From: Atherix ibis
Lineage: Eukaryota; Arthropoda; Insecta; Diptera; Athericidae
Direction of reading: 5' to 3'
NCBI GenBank assembly: GCA_958298945.1
Contig: OY282606.1
Coordinates: 90,465,696 to 90,529,695, forward strand
DNA length: 64,000 nt
Shown here: positions 1-11,340 of the stretch, piece by piece
How the letters are laid out: each line of letters begins with the position of its first letter
Position numbering within the stretch: the stretch's first letter is position 1
Made by a program: the position numbers and the translations under genes
Notes under the pieces: generated by a model
Seen by the model: the letters and a program-made list of their open reading frames with translations, nothing else
What the model was told of the DNA's origin: nothing
Databases searched by the model: none

Positions 1-36
1 ACTAGAGTAATTTAGGGTTAGGCGAAGAGAGAGATA

Positions 37-1290
37 CGGCAGCCATTTTGATTATCATTCGAACAGTTATCTAAGATTTGATAAATTCGACATGTGCTTG
101 ATATAAAAATCATTTAATAACAAATTAAAATTATAAAAATTGTAAATATATATTTTTTATGTAGTTGTGCAAAAAGCATCTCTTATTTTAATTGTTTAAA
201 AATTTAGTTTTCCTCAGTAGTTCTCACAAAAATGCCTTTTAAATAAAGGCAAAAATTATTTAAATTCAATTAAAAATTTAGAAAATGCGCATGCGTAAAT
301 GTAAATAGCCAATACATCTATTCAGAGAACACATGGCAGCCATTTTGATTACTATTCGAACAGTTTAAATGTCAAATTTTTTTGTACTATACGAACAAAT
401 TTTTTATTTTAGTATTTTGCATTAAAGTTCTCAATTTATAGTTATTTAAGCGTAAATTATTAAAATATAATTAAAATTTAGAAAATGCGCATGGCAGCCA
501 TTTTTTATGATATACTCTGGAGGATCATTGCTAAAACAGTTTACTCGACGTCCAATCCGAAATTCTGGGCAAAAAAATTCTAGATTATACTGTCGTCACC
601 TACGAGTTTCTACTCTGAAATCGTGAACATCCTACCTGTTAAACCTGTGGCGTTCGTTTGACCATACCACACATACTGGCGGATTGTCATACAACAATCA
701 GTTTCTTTTCGAGTAGGATTCTCTCAATAACTGAACAACTAAATCCAGTTACACCCTTACCTCGTCCTTTCTTCAACCTAATTTCACATACTAATCTTCT
801 CAATAAAATATAATTATGGCATTAATTTTTCTCTATCGAAATTGAAAGGAAAAAAAAATGAAAATAAAATAAAAAAACTTTTCCTAACTTTGGATTTTTC
901 TCACAAACAATTAAGCAAACAAACATGGCAGCCATTTTGATTACTATTCGAACAGTTCAGAATGTCAATATTTATTCGAACACATTTATAAGGATTAATA
1001 AAATCAACTTTTACTTTGCTGAACTTTCTGTGGGATAGTGTTTGAAGATCATTTAAAAAATATTTAATAATTTATTTTTCTATTTGTTTTTTTTTTAGAA
1101 AGTATTTGTTAATTTATAAAGCTAAATATCTATAGTTTAACAAATTTTTTTTTAAATTATTTTTCACTAAAGTTCTTAATTTATAGTTATTAAAGCATGA
1201 AATATTAAAATTTCATAAAATGCGTATCTGTTAAATGGCCGACACAGCTTTGCAGAAAACACATGGCAGCCATTTTGTGTTCGAATCAAA
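37..1290 (+). repeat. Diverged local repeat cluster containing a GGCAGCCATTTTGATTAC motif
   Basis: A conserved block, GGCAGCCATTTTGATTA followed by a segment ending TTCGAACAGTT, occurs at 37-68, 331-366 and 923-957. Shorter versions are at 491-506 and 1261-1290. The DNA before it is also shared: an AAGTTCTyAATTTATAGTTATT block (near 425 and 1170) and an AAATGCGCATG-like block (near 283, 482 and 1220). The cluster therefore consists of several diverged copies of a unit of roughly 100-150 bp rather than one repeated word. No protein is encoded. It could be a non-autonomous transposon or an old tandem array; the family is not recognised. Confidence 0.7.
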
Positions 1291-3816
1291 AAAAGAAATA
1301 ATTTTTTTTTTTTTTATTATTTTAAAAAGAAATAATGTTTTTTTTATATTAAATAATATGAAAACACTATTTTTTTTATACTTCGACAATTTAGTTCAAT
1401 TTCCTTTTGTCATTTTTTGAGCAACTACATTATTTCTTGCTCATAGTAATTTTTCATCTACGGCATTTTCTAGAGATTTGATGAATAGGAATTCAAGATT
1501 AGAAGCTAGTTTCTTTGAGTAGGTGTGGAGGAGCCTATGTATCCAACTTGTTTGTGTTATCGACTCTTGCAGAGTTTCATAACTATCCAAAGCAATTAAT
1601 GACAATTAAATTGTTGGGCACAGATAAGCATACTGAGTGTTGCTCCTCTTTGAAGAGAAAATCTCCAGAATAAAATAAGCTTAACCAATTTTTACTCTTA
1701 CCATAACTAGCACGTAATCTTTTTTTGTTGCATCAGAATAAAATTAATTGTAGAAAAATAAATATTAAAACCATCTTCATTTATATAAAAAGCGCATTTA
1801 CCTTCTGGCCGACCTAATAATTTAATTAAATATAAAATCGTATTAAGGCTTGGTAATAAATTATTTTAAAAAGTTATAATTTATTTCCTGTGTTATTTTT
1901 TTTCTATATACTATATGTGCATTAATTTTTACCATTACGAAAACGATGTCACCATTAATTTATCGTAGAAAAGTACTTTCGAAATTATATTATATCCTAG
2001 AGCAGAAAAAAATGGTATTAAAAAAAAAAATTTTCTTAACCAATCCTATTTTTACTACCTTGTTGAGCAAATTTCCATTAATTGCACATTTCACTTAATT
2101 TACATGAAAATACAAATTGATTTTGTAAAAATTTTCAAGTAATTATCTATTGTCATTGGTAAATATTATTATTATTTAAGAGCAAAAAATTATTTACATG
2201 AAAAAATGCCTTGAAGAATAAGCGGAAAATAACAAAAAGAAAATAAATCATTTAAATATTAATACATATGAGCATGGTTTATGGTATAAATGTAGAATGG
2301 CTGTTCGATTATTTATTATTTTAATTATTCAAATCAATAATCAAAACACACCTTAAGACTTTCACTAAACACCAATTGATCGAAATAAGTTAACATTGCT
2401 TGAACTTATTGGGTGAATGGCAATGATTATGAGTCATCATATTCGTTCATTCATTCCAAAAGAGCTAACTTCTTACCTTTTCCTAGGTTCATCTTTAACT
2501 TATTTATATAAACACATATAATGAGGATTGTTAGAAAATTCTTGGCATCTTTGGTATCGTTTGATGTTTTCGGTTAATCTTTTTACAATATTTTTTATCG
2601 ATATTTTTCATCGAAGCATCTTTATTTCGGGAAGGTGTTAAATATAATGATTTGTTCAGGGTGTGACCAATTACGTAGAGGATTTATCGAAAATGAAATA
2701 ATAATAATAAAAAAACTAGAGTCGACAAATTATTTCTATTTATTGCCAAAGTTTAGTAATTTTTTTTTTGCTTCTCTTAGAAATTTTCTAATATTAGCTT
2801 GGAATAAATTTGTGTAACATACCATATACTAAGCAAATGAAAACTTGTATTTGGAATTTAGTTATTTTTTAATCGGAAAATTTTCCTTCTTCTACTTAAA
2901 TAAATTTTAATGGAATAAAAAAAAAATTCGTTCTCTTCAAAAAGGAAAAAAGAAAACAACAAACAACAACAACGGCAAATAAAAAATACCATTCTAATGG
3001 GGTTTTAACAAATATGTGTGTGGGCGTTTAATACATGATGTCAGGTCGTTAGTTTCACTTAATCTCGAATAATTGATTTCCTTCATAATTTCGATTGATT
3101 CGATTCGATTTAATACTTTCATGATCATATTATTTATTAGTTTTATTAATAAAGAATAAGAAAATCAATCGAGTCGAACTTATACGAACAACGGGGCAAC
3201 TGTTTGGTTTCAAACCGACGACAACTGTCATATACGTAAAAAAATGTCTTTATATTAAAATTATAAATTATTATCAGTTAAATTATTAAAATTATTTATT
3301 CTTATAGCAAAATGAAAATTTAAGAAATTCTAACTTATATTCTTAATCCGTAATTTTATATATTTTTAACAGAAGCGCTTTAAACAAATTAAAAAAAAAA
3401 AAATGAAATTTATCTTTTGATAATTTACGATTTAATAGAAAATTTTCGATAATTTATTTTTCTTTCAATTTACTTAATAGAATTGAGATTTTCTTTCAAA
3501 TTATAATTTATTACTAGTTTTTAATGTAAAATTTGTTCACACCTTTGCAACTTTAGAAAAGAATTTTTATTTTTCAATCAAAATAATCCATTTGATCCGG
3601 TATTTTTAGAAAATTAAATAAAATTTATTTAAAAGTTTTATTAAATTTAAATTATTCATTGAATAAATTTGAAATAATTTATGAGGAAATTTTTTTAATT
3701 AATATTTACCGACGGTAACGAAATTTTTTTATATTATCATACAAAAAACCTATATTGGTATATTATTCAAATGGTTATCATGAAAATTTTTGCAGGATTC
3801 GAACTTTTTGAATATA
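1291..3816. other. AT-rich stretch, no gene recognised
   Basis: This stretch is poly(A)/poly(T)-rich, with only short open frames of low-complexity composition. A small GATTCGATTCGATT run lies near 3097. I see no transposon end, exon or RNA gene before the Tigger terminus at 3817. Confidence 0.6.
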
Positions 3817-3953
3817 CAGTAATACCCCGTTTTACGTACACTCGTTTTACGTACACTCGCAATTACGTACATCTCTTTTTCGTCCCCATTTGCCCATTAT
3901 ACGTACAATGATTCACACTTACGTACAAGTACATTTTTTACTTACATTTTTAA

Positions 3954-4151
3954 TGTGGTAATGCCGCAGGAACGTATAAACTTAAACCCATGCTTTTGCA
4001 TCGCTATGAAAACCCTAGAGCGTTAAAGAACTATTCGAAAGTCTACTATAGATCTAACCCTAAAGCATGGGTTACTGCATATATATTTGAGGAATGGTTT
4101 AATAAATATTTTACGGCTGAAGTTAAGGAATATTGTAGAAGCAGAAAAATA
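3954..4151 (+). pseudogene. Tigger transposase, central DDE-domain fragment (part 1)
   Basis: This frame encodes a Tigger DDE segment. Recognisable pieces are CGNAAGTYKLKP, HRYENPRALKN, KAWVTAYIFEEWF and a trailing VKEYCRSRKI. They correspond to the family's 'NAsGthKlkPL..GKs.NPR.FKN' and 'KAWMT..iFeeWl' blocks. The frame has no start of its own and opens just after the deletion junction near 3950. It ends at the TA (4150-4151) where a mariner is inserted, and the same reading frame continues at 5071. In the family the product is a nuclear cut-and-paste transposase. This copy cannot be functional because the N-terminal helix-turn-helix domains and the first catalytic Asp are gone. Confidence 0.8.
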
Positions 4152-4892
4152 CAGGTGTGCACACGCGCATTGTCCTGATGCAAGAGGATTTTTTTCTTCT
4201 TCAGATGGCGGCGTTTCTCTCTGATTTCCTCGCTCAACCGTTGCAATAACGACGCGTAATACGATAAAAATGATGCCCTGCGAATCCCAAAAGACCGTGG
4301 CCATCACTTTGCCGGCCGATGACACAGTTTTTGCCTTCTTCGGAGCCCGTTCACCCTTGAAAATCCACTGTGATGACTGTCTCTTCGTTTCTGGAGTGTA
4401 GTAGTGTATCCAGGTTTGGTCCACAGTGACATATCGACGAAGGAATTTGGCAGGATTGCGATGAAAGAGTGCCAACATAGCCTCAGAGTCCACTGCACGA
4501 TTGCGCATATTCTCCTCTGAGAGCAAACGCGGCACCCATCTTGCCGAAATTTTTTTTCACAGACAATTTTTCATGCAAAATTGAAGCGACTGTACCTTGT
4601 GATATGCCCGTGGCCTCAACTAATTCGTGCCTTTAATTCGCCGATCGTTCAAAATCAGATCCTGGATTTTGTGGATGATTTCAGGAGTAGACACCTCAAC
4701 TGGGCGTCCTGAACGATGTTCATCTTTTGTGGATGAACGGCCACGTTTAAATTCATTCACCCAATTGTAAACCGTCGCAAATACAGGTGCAGATGTGCCA
4801 TGAACTGCATGCAAGTCGGCTTTGATTTCTTTCGGGCTTAAGCCTTTCAAATGGAGATGTTTGATGACAGCCCTAAAATCGCTTTTTTCCAT
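4152..4892 (-). pseudogene. mariner transposase (SETMAR-like group), frameshifted and truncated
   Basis: The ATG at 4892-4890 begins MEKSDFRAVIKHLHLKGLSP, the usual start of this mariner group. It is followed by the second helix-turn-helix region (VYNWVNEFKRGR, HRSGRPVEVSTPE). The frame is lost at a stop and shift near 4620. It resumes as ELVEATGISQGTV, shifts again near 4545, then reads ARWVPRLL and the first catalytic block VTVDQTWIHYYTPETK (Glu after the Asp replaced by Gln). After another shift near 4260 it reaches HQDNARVHT, the second catalytic Asp, and ends at the element boundary. The third Asp (SPDLAPxD) is missing. Family function is DD34D cut-and-paste transposition; this copy is dead. 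Confidence 0.85.
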
Positions 4893-5068
4893 TGTTATGC
4901 ACAAATAAATGTCGTTAATTTTAATCAACGATAGAAATTGACCTACGCTATGGATCGAGCTGAAATTTTGACAGCTTTCCTGTTGATAATGCTACTTACA
5001 AAAAAAAATCTTTTTACACTACGAGCGCAATTTCTTGGCTTTTCTAAGGACTTATTGAACGACCCTCG
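4152..5068 (-). mobile_element. mariner element, 3'-truncated, inserted in Tigger at a TA
   Basis: Read on the minus strand, the element begins next to TA (5069-5070) with CGAGGGTCGTTCAATAAGTC, a mariner-type end. It stops at 4152, next to TA (4150-4151), without the matching 3' repeat; the far end reads CAGGTGTGCACACG. Its transposase is cut just after the second catalytic motif, so roughly the last 350 bp of a standard ~1.3-kb mariner are missing. Removing 4152-5070 joins the two Tigger halves in frame, so the flanking TAs behave as a true target duplication. Confidence 0.85.
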
Positions 5069-5070
5069 TA

Positions 5071-5880
5071 CCGTATAACATTTTATTAGTTATCGATAAT
5101 GCTCCCGGTCATCCGCAAAATTTAGGCAACGATAATATTTGAGTTGAATTTTTACCTCCAAACACCAAATCTATCCTTCAACCCATGGATCAGTGTGTTA
5201 TCGCGTCATTTAAACTGAACTATTTAAAAAAAAACATTCAGTAAAATAATTACTGCAATTGACAGTAAGGAAGGTTCAGGTACGGAAGTTTTAAAAAAAG
5301 TTTGGGCGGAATACAATATTTTAGATTGCATAAAAACAACTCGAGACACCTGGAATGACATTTCAGTTTCTACAATGAAAGAGGCCTGGAATAAATTATT
5401 TCCGCAGGAGACAAAAGATAGGGAAGATTGCGAAGATAATAACGCTGAAATCATTTGCAATATTATAGATATGGCGCAACATCTAGAGTTAGAAGTAGAT
5501 TCAAATGATGTAGTTGAACTTATAGCATCCTACGATGAACCTCTCAGCAATGAAGATCTTTTAGAATTAAATGAACAGATACAAAATCCACTCAATCTGA
5601 AGGACTAACATACAAAATTTTATCAGATGCTTTCCAATGTTTTCAAAATGGAATGGCTCTTTTTGAAAAATACGATCCAGATTTTGAGAGGAGTTTAAAG
5701 GTTAACAAGGACATTATGAACGCATATTCCTGTTATTCACAATTATACAGGGAAATGAAAAAACATAGTAAACAAAGCTCTTTAAAAGATTTTTTTGCTA
5801 CAAAAACTATATCACCTAGCTCAAAATCAAAAGAAAATCGTAATTTGGCATCCACTTCAGGAATGTCAAATTATATTTAA
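5071..5880 (+). pseudogene. Tigger transposase, C-terminal half (part 2)
   Basis: The frame continues directly from 4151 across the mariner: PYNILLVIDNAPGHPQNL carries the second catalytic Asp. After one TGA (near 5140), FLPPNTKSILQPMDQCVI carries the third. A second stop follows near 5240. The next frame reads WNDISVSTMKEAWNKLFP and then the acidic NDVVELIASYDEPLSNEDLL segment typical of Tigger C-termini. A one-base shift near 5600 leads to FEKYDPDFERSLKVNKDIMN. The last block, QSSLKDFF (5773-5796), matches the QxxLxxFF PCNA-interaction motif known from pogo/Tigger transposases. With two stops and a frameshift it is a pseudogene. Confidence 0.85.
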
Positions 5881-5895
5881 ATAATTTTAAAATTA

Positions 5896-5951
5896 TACAT
5901 ATTTATATTTAAATATAAAAAAAAAATTTTATATTTAAATATAAATATGTA
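5896..5951. repeat. Perfect 25-bp inverted repeat with a 6-nt A loop
   Basis: Positions 5896-5920 and 5927-5951 are exact reverse complements, separated by AAAAAA. The arms are pure A/T except one C and one G near the open end. It lies between the end of the Tigger coding remnant and the first recognisable LINE codon. Confidence 0.9.
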
Positions 5952-7507
5952 GTACATATTGTTGAATTTTGACCTTCCTAATTTTTTCACTCCTTCCGAA
6001 GTTAAATTCACAATAGAACACCTTTCCAATAAAAAAGCCCCAGGATATGACCTAATAACTTCAGAAATCCTGAAGCAAATTTCCAAAAAAACCCTAGTCC
6101 TGATAACCTATATTTATAATAGTATCCTCCGCACATCATTTTTTCCTTCCTTGTGGAAGTTTTCCATAATTAAGATGATCCCAAAACCCAATAAGCCCAA
6201 AAACCTTCCTCCCTCATATAGACCTATAAGCCTCCTTCCCATGTTATCAAAAATCCTAGAAAAATTAATCCTAAAACGCCTTTATCCCATTTTTGAATCC
6301 GAGGGTGTCATTCCTCAGCATCAGTTTGGATTTCGACCTGAGCATTCCACTATCCAACAGTGTCATCGCGTAGTCGACTACATAGCCCAGGAGTGTTTCT
6401 TGACATTTCGCATGCATTCGACCGTGTAAGGCACCCTGGATTGCTTTGGAAGTTGCAGCGAGTCCTACCCCCGAGTTATGTCCACATCCTTAAATCTTAT
6501 CTCTCAGACCGATATTTTCAGGTAGCTGAAAATATTGAGTACTCTGACATTTATCCAATTTCCACCGGTGTCCCTCAAGGAAGTATCCTAGGTCCTATCC
6601 TATATAACATTTATACCCATGACATTCCTTACCACAACAACATCCTAACCGCAACATATGCTGATAATACAGCCATCCTGACACAGAACCATATCCACTC
6701 CTTAGAAAGATCCTTCCACAGCCATTAGTATCCTACAGAACCATATCCACTCCTTAGAAACTTGGTTCAAAAGGTGGAGAGTGAAGGTAAATGAGCAAAA
6801 ATCTGCTCATGTAACTTTCACACTCTGCCGAGAACAAATTCCCGACATAACCATAAACGGCAGTGTTATTCCACAAAAAAATAGCGTACGTTACCTTGGA
6901 CTTATATTCGACAAACGGTTAACCTGGAACCTTCATACGAAAACTAAAAGACGTGAACTTAACGAACGATACAAACAATTAATACGTCTCCTAGACAGTA
7001 AATCAAAACTTACAACAAGAAGTAAACTATTACTATACAATACGGTTCTGAAACCAATATGGACATATGGTCTAGAACTTTGGGGTTCGACTAAGCATTC
7101 CAACTCCCTTCCAATCCAATCCCTACAATCCCGAATCCTTCGTAAAATAGTCAATGCCCCTTTTTATGTACGAAACACTGTTATCCACCGTGACCTAAAT
7201 GTTCCATTTGTTCGTGAACTGTGCATCTCCCGATATAAAAAATTCCATTCGCATCTATCCTTCCACCCTAACCCTTTAGGAAAGGAACTGTTCATTCCCA
7301 CCCTTCCAGTATACACCCATCGACGTTTAAAACGGCGACGGCCGAGAGATTCTCTAAAATTCTAAAATAAAATTACCGTTCTAGAGGTAACATCGATGGG
7401 TGTTTTCCTCCACATGTCTTCATGTCCTTGTATATTCCCTTAAAAAATCTGCTTGTTACTAGCATAAGTAGTTGTAGATAACATTAAAATAATAAAAAAA
7501 AAAAAGT
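5952..7507 (+). mobile_element. Jockey-like non-LTR retrotransposon (LINE), 5'-truncated
   Basis: This is a reverse-transcriptase-bearing element with no LTRs. It starts inside the N-terminal part of the RT domain; the endonuclease and ORF1 are absent, as is usual for 5'-truncated LINE insertions. The coding remnant ends at 7365. A ~140-bp 3' UTR follows and finishes in an A-rich tail near 7488-7507. No clear target-site duplication was found. A second, shorter copy of the same family lies at 13728-14650. Confidence 0.85.
5959..7365 (+). pseudogene. Jockey-clade reverse transcriptase, frameshifted
   Basis: RT motifs appear in order: NKKAPGYDLITSEILKQ (RT0/1), PSYRPISLLPMLSKILEKLI (RT2), HQFGFRPEHST, then a shift near 6385 to FLDISHAFDRVRHPGLLWKL, then ISTGVPQGSILGPILYNIYT. 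The catalytic box reads YADN (6657-6668) instead of YADD. A second shift near 6725 leads to the thumb region, WRVKVNEQKSAHVTFTL and VRYLGLIFDKRLTW. The C-terminal segment contains PIWTYGLELWGS and VIHRDLNVPFVRELC, typical of Jockey ORF2 ends. In the family the protein reverse-transcribes its own mRNA at a nicked target. The Asp-to-Asn change and two frameshifts make this copy inactive. Confidence 0.88.
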
Positions 7508-10500
7508 TAAGACCAAAAAAAAAGGTCATTTTATGGTCAGAGAGCTCAGAATTGATGGGACGTCAATGGCTTCTGCTTTTTTATTTAAAAAAAAAATACG
7601 TCAAAATTATACTTTGAAACCAAAATACACGACAAAAGTCATATTTTGCAAATATAATTTCTCCTCCACAGCCACTAGCAGATTTTTAGAGCCTTATATA
7701 CGTCAATTCAGTTACTGACATATCCATCCAGCGAGAAATAAGGATTATCGCTGGAGAAAATTATGCGTAATAATGAAAAATTATCATTGGAAGAAATTAC
7801 CCTTTTTCCTTAAAATTTCAACATACCATTTTATATGATAATATACATTTTTTTTTAAATTAATGGCAAATTATAAACTAAATAACTATTACCTTTTATA
7901 ATTTATATATTTAATAACTTTTAAATAAAATGGCTATACTTTCCAAACTATAAAATGGATTATCATTTTTTAAATTGAAAACTAGCCTATTTATTTGACT
8001 ATCGTAGAAGAAATCGTATTTTTTTTTATCTAAAAATATTATTAAAATATCAAAATACTTTAACTACCGAAAAGAATTTTTTTTTTTGATTAATTAAAAA
8101 GTCATAATTTTTTTTATCATATCGAATAATAGAAATTTTTCATGTCATTTCTATGCGGAAGCCAATTTTTAATATGTTTCCATTGAACAAAGCATACTTT
8201 TAGATATTTAAATATTTGAAATAATTATCATATTTTTCTAACTTTCAAACTAACTGTAAATTTTCTAATATTTTTATAAAAAAAATCAATCAAGAAAATA
8301 AATATTTTTTTTCTTCTTTCTACCAAATTATGTACAACTAGTAATACAATACATAATGAAAAAATTAAAGGAAATTATGTCAAGATCATGCAAAAACGAT
8401 CAAGTGTCATTTAATACTCACGAAGTAATTAATTAAATTGAAATTATTTTGATATTACTCTGATTTCCGTACGACCTTAGTCGATAATATTTTTTTTTAT
8501 AGGTACTTAATTAATTAATAGAATATAATTATTATTTTTGACTATGATCTAGCCTGTAATACTTAGAATAGAAAATTATCTGATCAATATCACCTAAAAA
8601 AAAAAAAAAAAATTGAGACAAGCTGGGAGTTTTTTTTTTTTAAATTTTCATTTTCATACAATTTTGTTTATTTTTATTTTTATATTTTACATTAAAAAAA
8701 AAAATAATTTATACACGATTTTAAAGTGGAAAAAAATATATGGTAATACAAATAATGAACTAATTAAAGCTAAAATGACTTTAAAATTATATTTAAAATT
8801 AAAAAAAAAAAAAATACTTTGCAATTTTATATTATTTGAAAATTCAACTTTATTTCCTCTTTCAAGTTTCAATCGACTCTAAAAGAAGCAGATTAAAAAA
8901 TGATACAAGAACAATCAAGAATCGAATAAATTTATAATAAAAAATATAATACGTTTTTTTTTAATACTCGTAGTTACCAATACTAATCAATAGAAAATAG
9001 AAAAATTCCTCTCAATATTCTATTAAATATATTAGGTAATATTTTTGATTGATATAATAGACCATATCAGTCACATTAACATGTAATTTAAAATTCCAAA
9101 CTAATCAATAGAAAAAAAAACATACTTATACTCGTATACTATTATCCTATCTAAAAAAAAACCATTTTAAATTATTTCTTCTTCTTCTATTTTTAAGTAG
9201 GTAAACAACACTTTATCTAAATAATTATTCCTATCACGTGCAAATTGAACTTATGGTGTTACATAGTGAAAAGTATAAAAATATCAACACGTACGAGCAA
9301 AGGTATATACTTTTTTGTTGGATAGTACCTTTTTTTTTTAAGGACCTCATATTGATCGTACTAATGTGCAATATATAATATATTAAATCATAAAATCTTA
9401 TCCAATAAAAAAATTAAAACTTTCCTAAATCATAAAGTTTCAGTTTTATGTTTTATTTATTTCAATTTAGTTTTTTTTTTATTGAAAGAATATTAAATAT
9501 TTTAAGCTATGAATTAATCTAAAAAAATTTTATTTTATTACAAATCAAAAATTTTGGTTTGTCTTTTTTTCTTTATAAATTGTTATAAGATGGGCTTTAT
9601 TTTTATTTTTATAATATTTCAAATAAAATTTCTGAAATATAAAAAAAAAACTATCAAATATTTATTATGTTAATAGTATTTTTCCTATAAATAATTTGGT
9701 ACGTCTATTGAATTTAAAATTATCGATACGATTAATGAATATTGAATAGGAAAATCGCCAAAATATTTTATACACTTGTACGTGAGAGAAGTTTTACGTG
9801 CAGTAATGCTTTTTTATTTTTATTTTTCCTGTTTTAGTATTTTTTTTGGCGTCATTCTATATTATATTTAATTTGTACAATTTTATATATTTTATCAGAA
9901 ATATATTTTATATCAACTTAAGAAAAATATATATTTTGATAAACATTATTTATATTGTCTTTTACTAAAATTGATATTTTCTGTCAAAGAGAAACCTTTA
10001 CTGATGATATAGAAAAATTAACATAAAATTTCTGCAATTATTTTATAACAAAAAAATTACTCAAATATAATAAATAAAAATTATACAACTTTCAAAACAA
10101 CAGAATCATTAGAATTGAGGCAGAAAAAAATTTTTTATTTACACCAAGTATATAAGGAATTTAATATAAGTAAAATATCTATATCTGAAATACTTTGGAT
10201 AGATTTGACCCCATTTTTTTGTTGTATTTATTATCCTATTTTTTTTCTTCTTTCTTGTTTTTGTAAGAAGTCATTTGTCTATGCAAACCGCGTCTAATTG
10301 TCAACAATATTCATATAACAGAAGATATATAATATATACCGTATCGAGTTGGTATAGTCTATATTCTATAGGTTAAAATAGCCTAGCCTGAGGATTGCGC
10401 TATTTCAACTCAACCTTAGACCCACCTGGTCCAAAGAAAAATATAATTTGAATAATTCACATTTGTGGTCTATGCTCGAATCGTGCTAACTAACCAAATA

Positions 10501-11337
10501 AATATGCACGCGCAACTAAACAAGAACCTCAACATTTTCATCTAAAGACATTCGTCTTGGAAGCGATATATACGAGTGTATTCGGATTTCTGAAACTAAA
10601 CTTCAACTCAAAATTATTTATATACAGATTTAGCATGTAGTAATTTCAACTTTATATTCTTAAACGAAATGGTCATAGCTAAGAAAATTTATGACTTTGT
10701 TCTTAAAATGACACAATGTTGAAAGAAGTCTGATTGAAGTTAAAAAAAAACATGAAGGCATTTGTACAGAGTCATATACAAAATACCAATTTTATTATAT
10801 TGAAAAACAATTCAAACAAAACTTAAAAAAATAAAGAAAAACAAAAAATAAAACCAAATGTAAATAAATAAATAGTCGCTTAACAAAGTGGTTTAGTTTA
10901 ACAAATGTTTAAAATCCGACAGCTAAAAGTTGAATTGGTTTTTTGTCATTTATCTAAAAGTTGATTCATTCGGTTCCCAAAAGTTTTTCTATTTTCCGTC
11001 AAAATATTTCCTATAACAAATTGTAATGTTTATTTTCAAAGTCTGCCTGAAAATAGCAAAAATTCTCCGCAAAGCTTTATTCAATTTCAATTTATACCAA
11101 AATAAAAAGCCATTTATCCTCAGGTAAAAAAAAAAAAAAACTAAGGGAAAATACTATTTTTTTATAATGATAAATTGTCAGTATTTTTTTTTTTTTTTTG
11201 TAATTGTACTCATACACAATAACTATTTATCTTTATTGTTTTTGTTCAATTATTATATAATTTTTTTCTTTAGAAAGATTACAAATAACAATATTGATGA
11301 TATTAGACAATAGAAGAATAATGAAAACAAAGTATTG
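7508..11337. other. AT-rich stretch, no gene recognised
   Basis: Very AT-rich DNA with long A or T runs. Open frames are short and composed of K/N/I/F. A 7-bp inverted pair (CCAGCGA/TCGCTGG) near 7729-7755 is the only small structure noted. 10300-10600 is somewhat less AT-biased but matches nothing I know. Confidence 0.55.
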
Positions 11338-11340
11338 TAC

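Larger units (their letters stand above)
3817..5895 (+). mobile_element. Tigger/pogo-type DNA transposon, 5'-deleted, interrupted by a mariner
   Basis: The left terminus is TA followed by CAGTAATACCCCGTTTTACG, the form expected of Tigger elements. Five TTACGTACA-type subterminal words lie within the next ~115 bp. The coding part resumes abruptly near 3954 with the middle of the DDE domain, so the DNA-binding N-terminus and the first catalytic Asp are missing. A mariner occupies 4152-5068. The right terminal repeat is absent: after the transposase C-terminus the sequence passes into a hairpin (5896-5951) and then a LINE. The element is non-autonomous and old. Confidence 0.85.

Noticed and set aside
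1235..1420. Open frame rich in Phe, Ile and Asn
   Set aside because: Low-complexity translation of poly(T) DNA; part of it lies in the repeat cluster.
3790..3806. GATTCGAACT, resembling the complement of a tRNA T-loop
   Set aside because: No acceptor stem, D-arm or anticodon arm can be formed around it on the minus strand.
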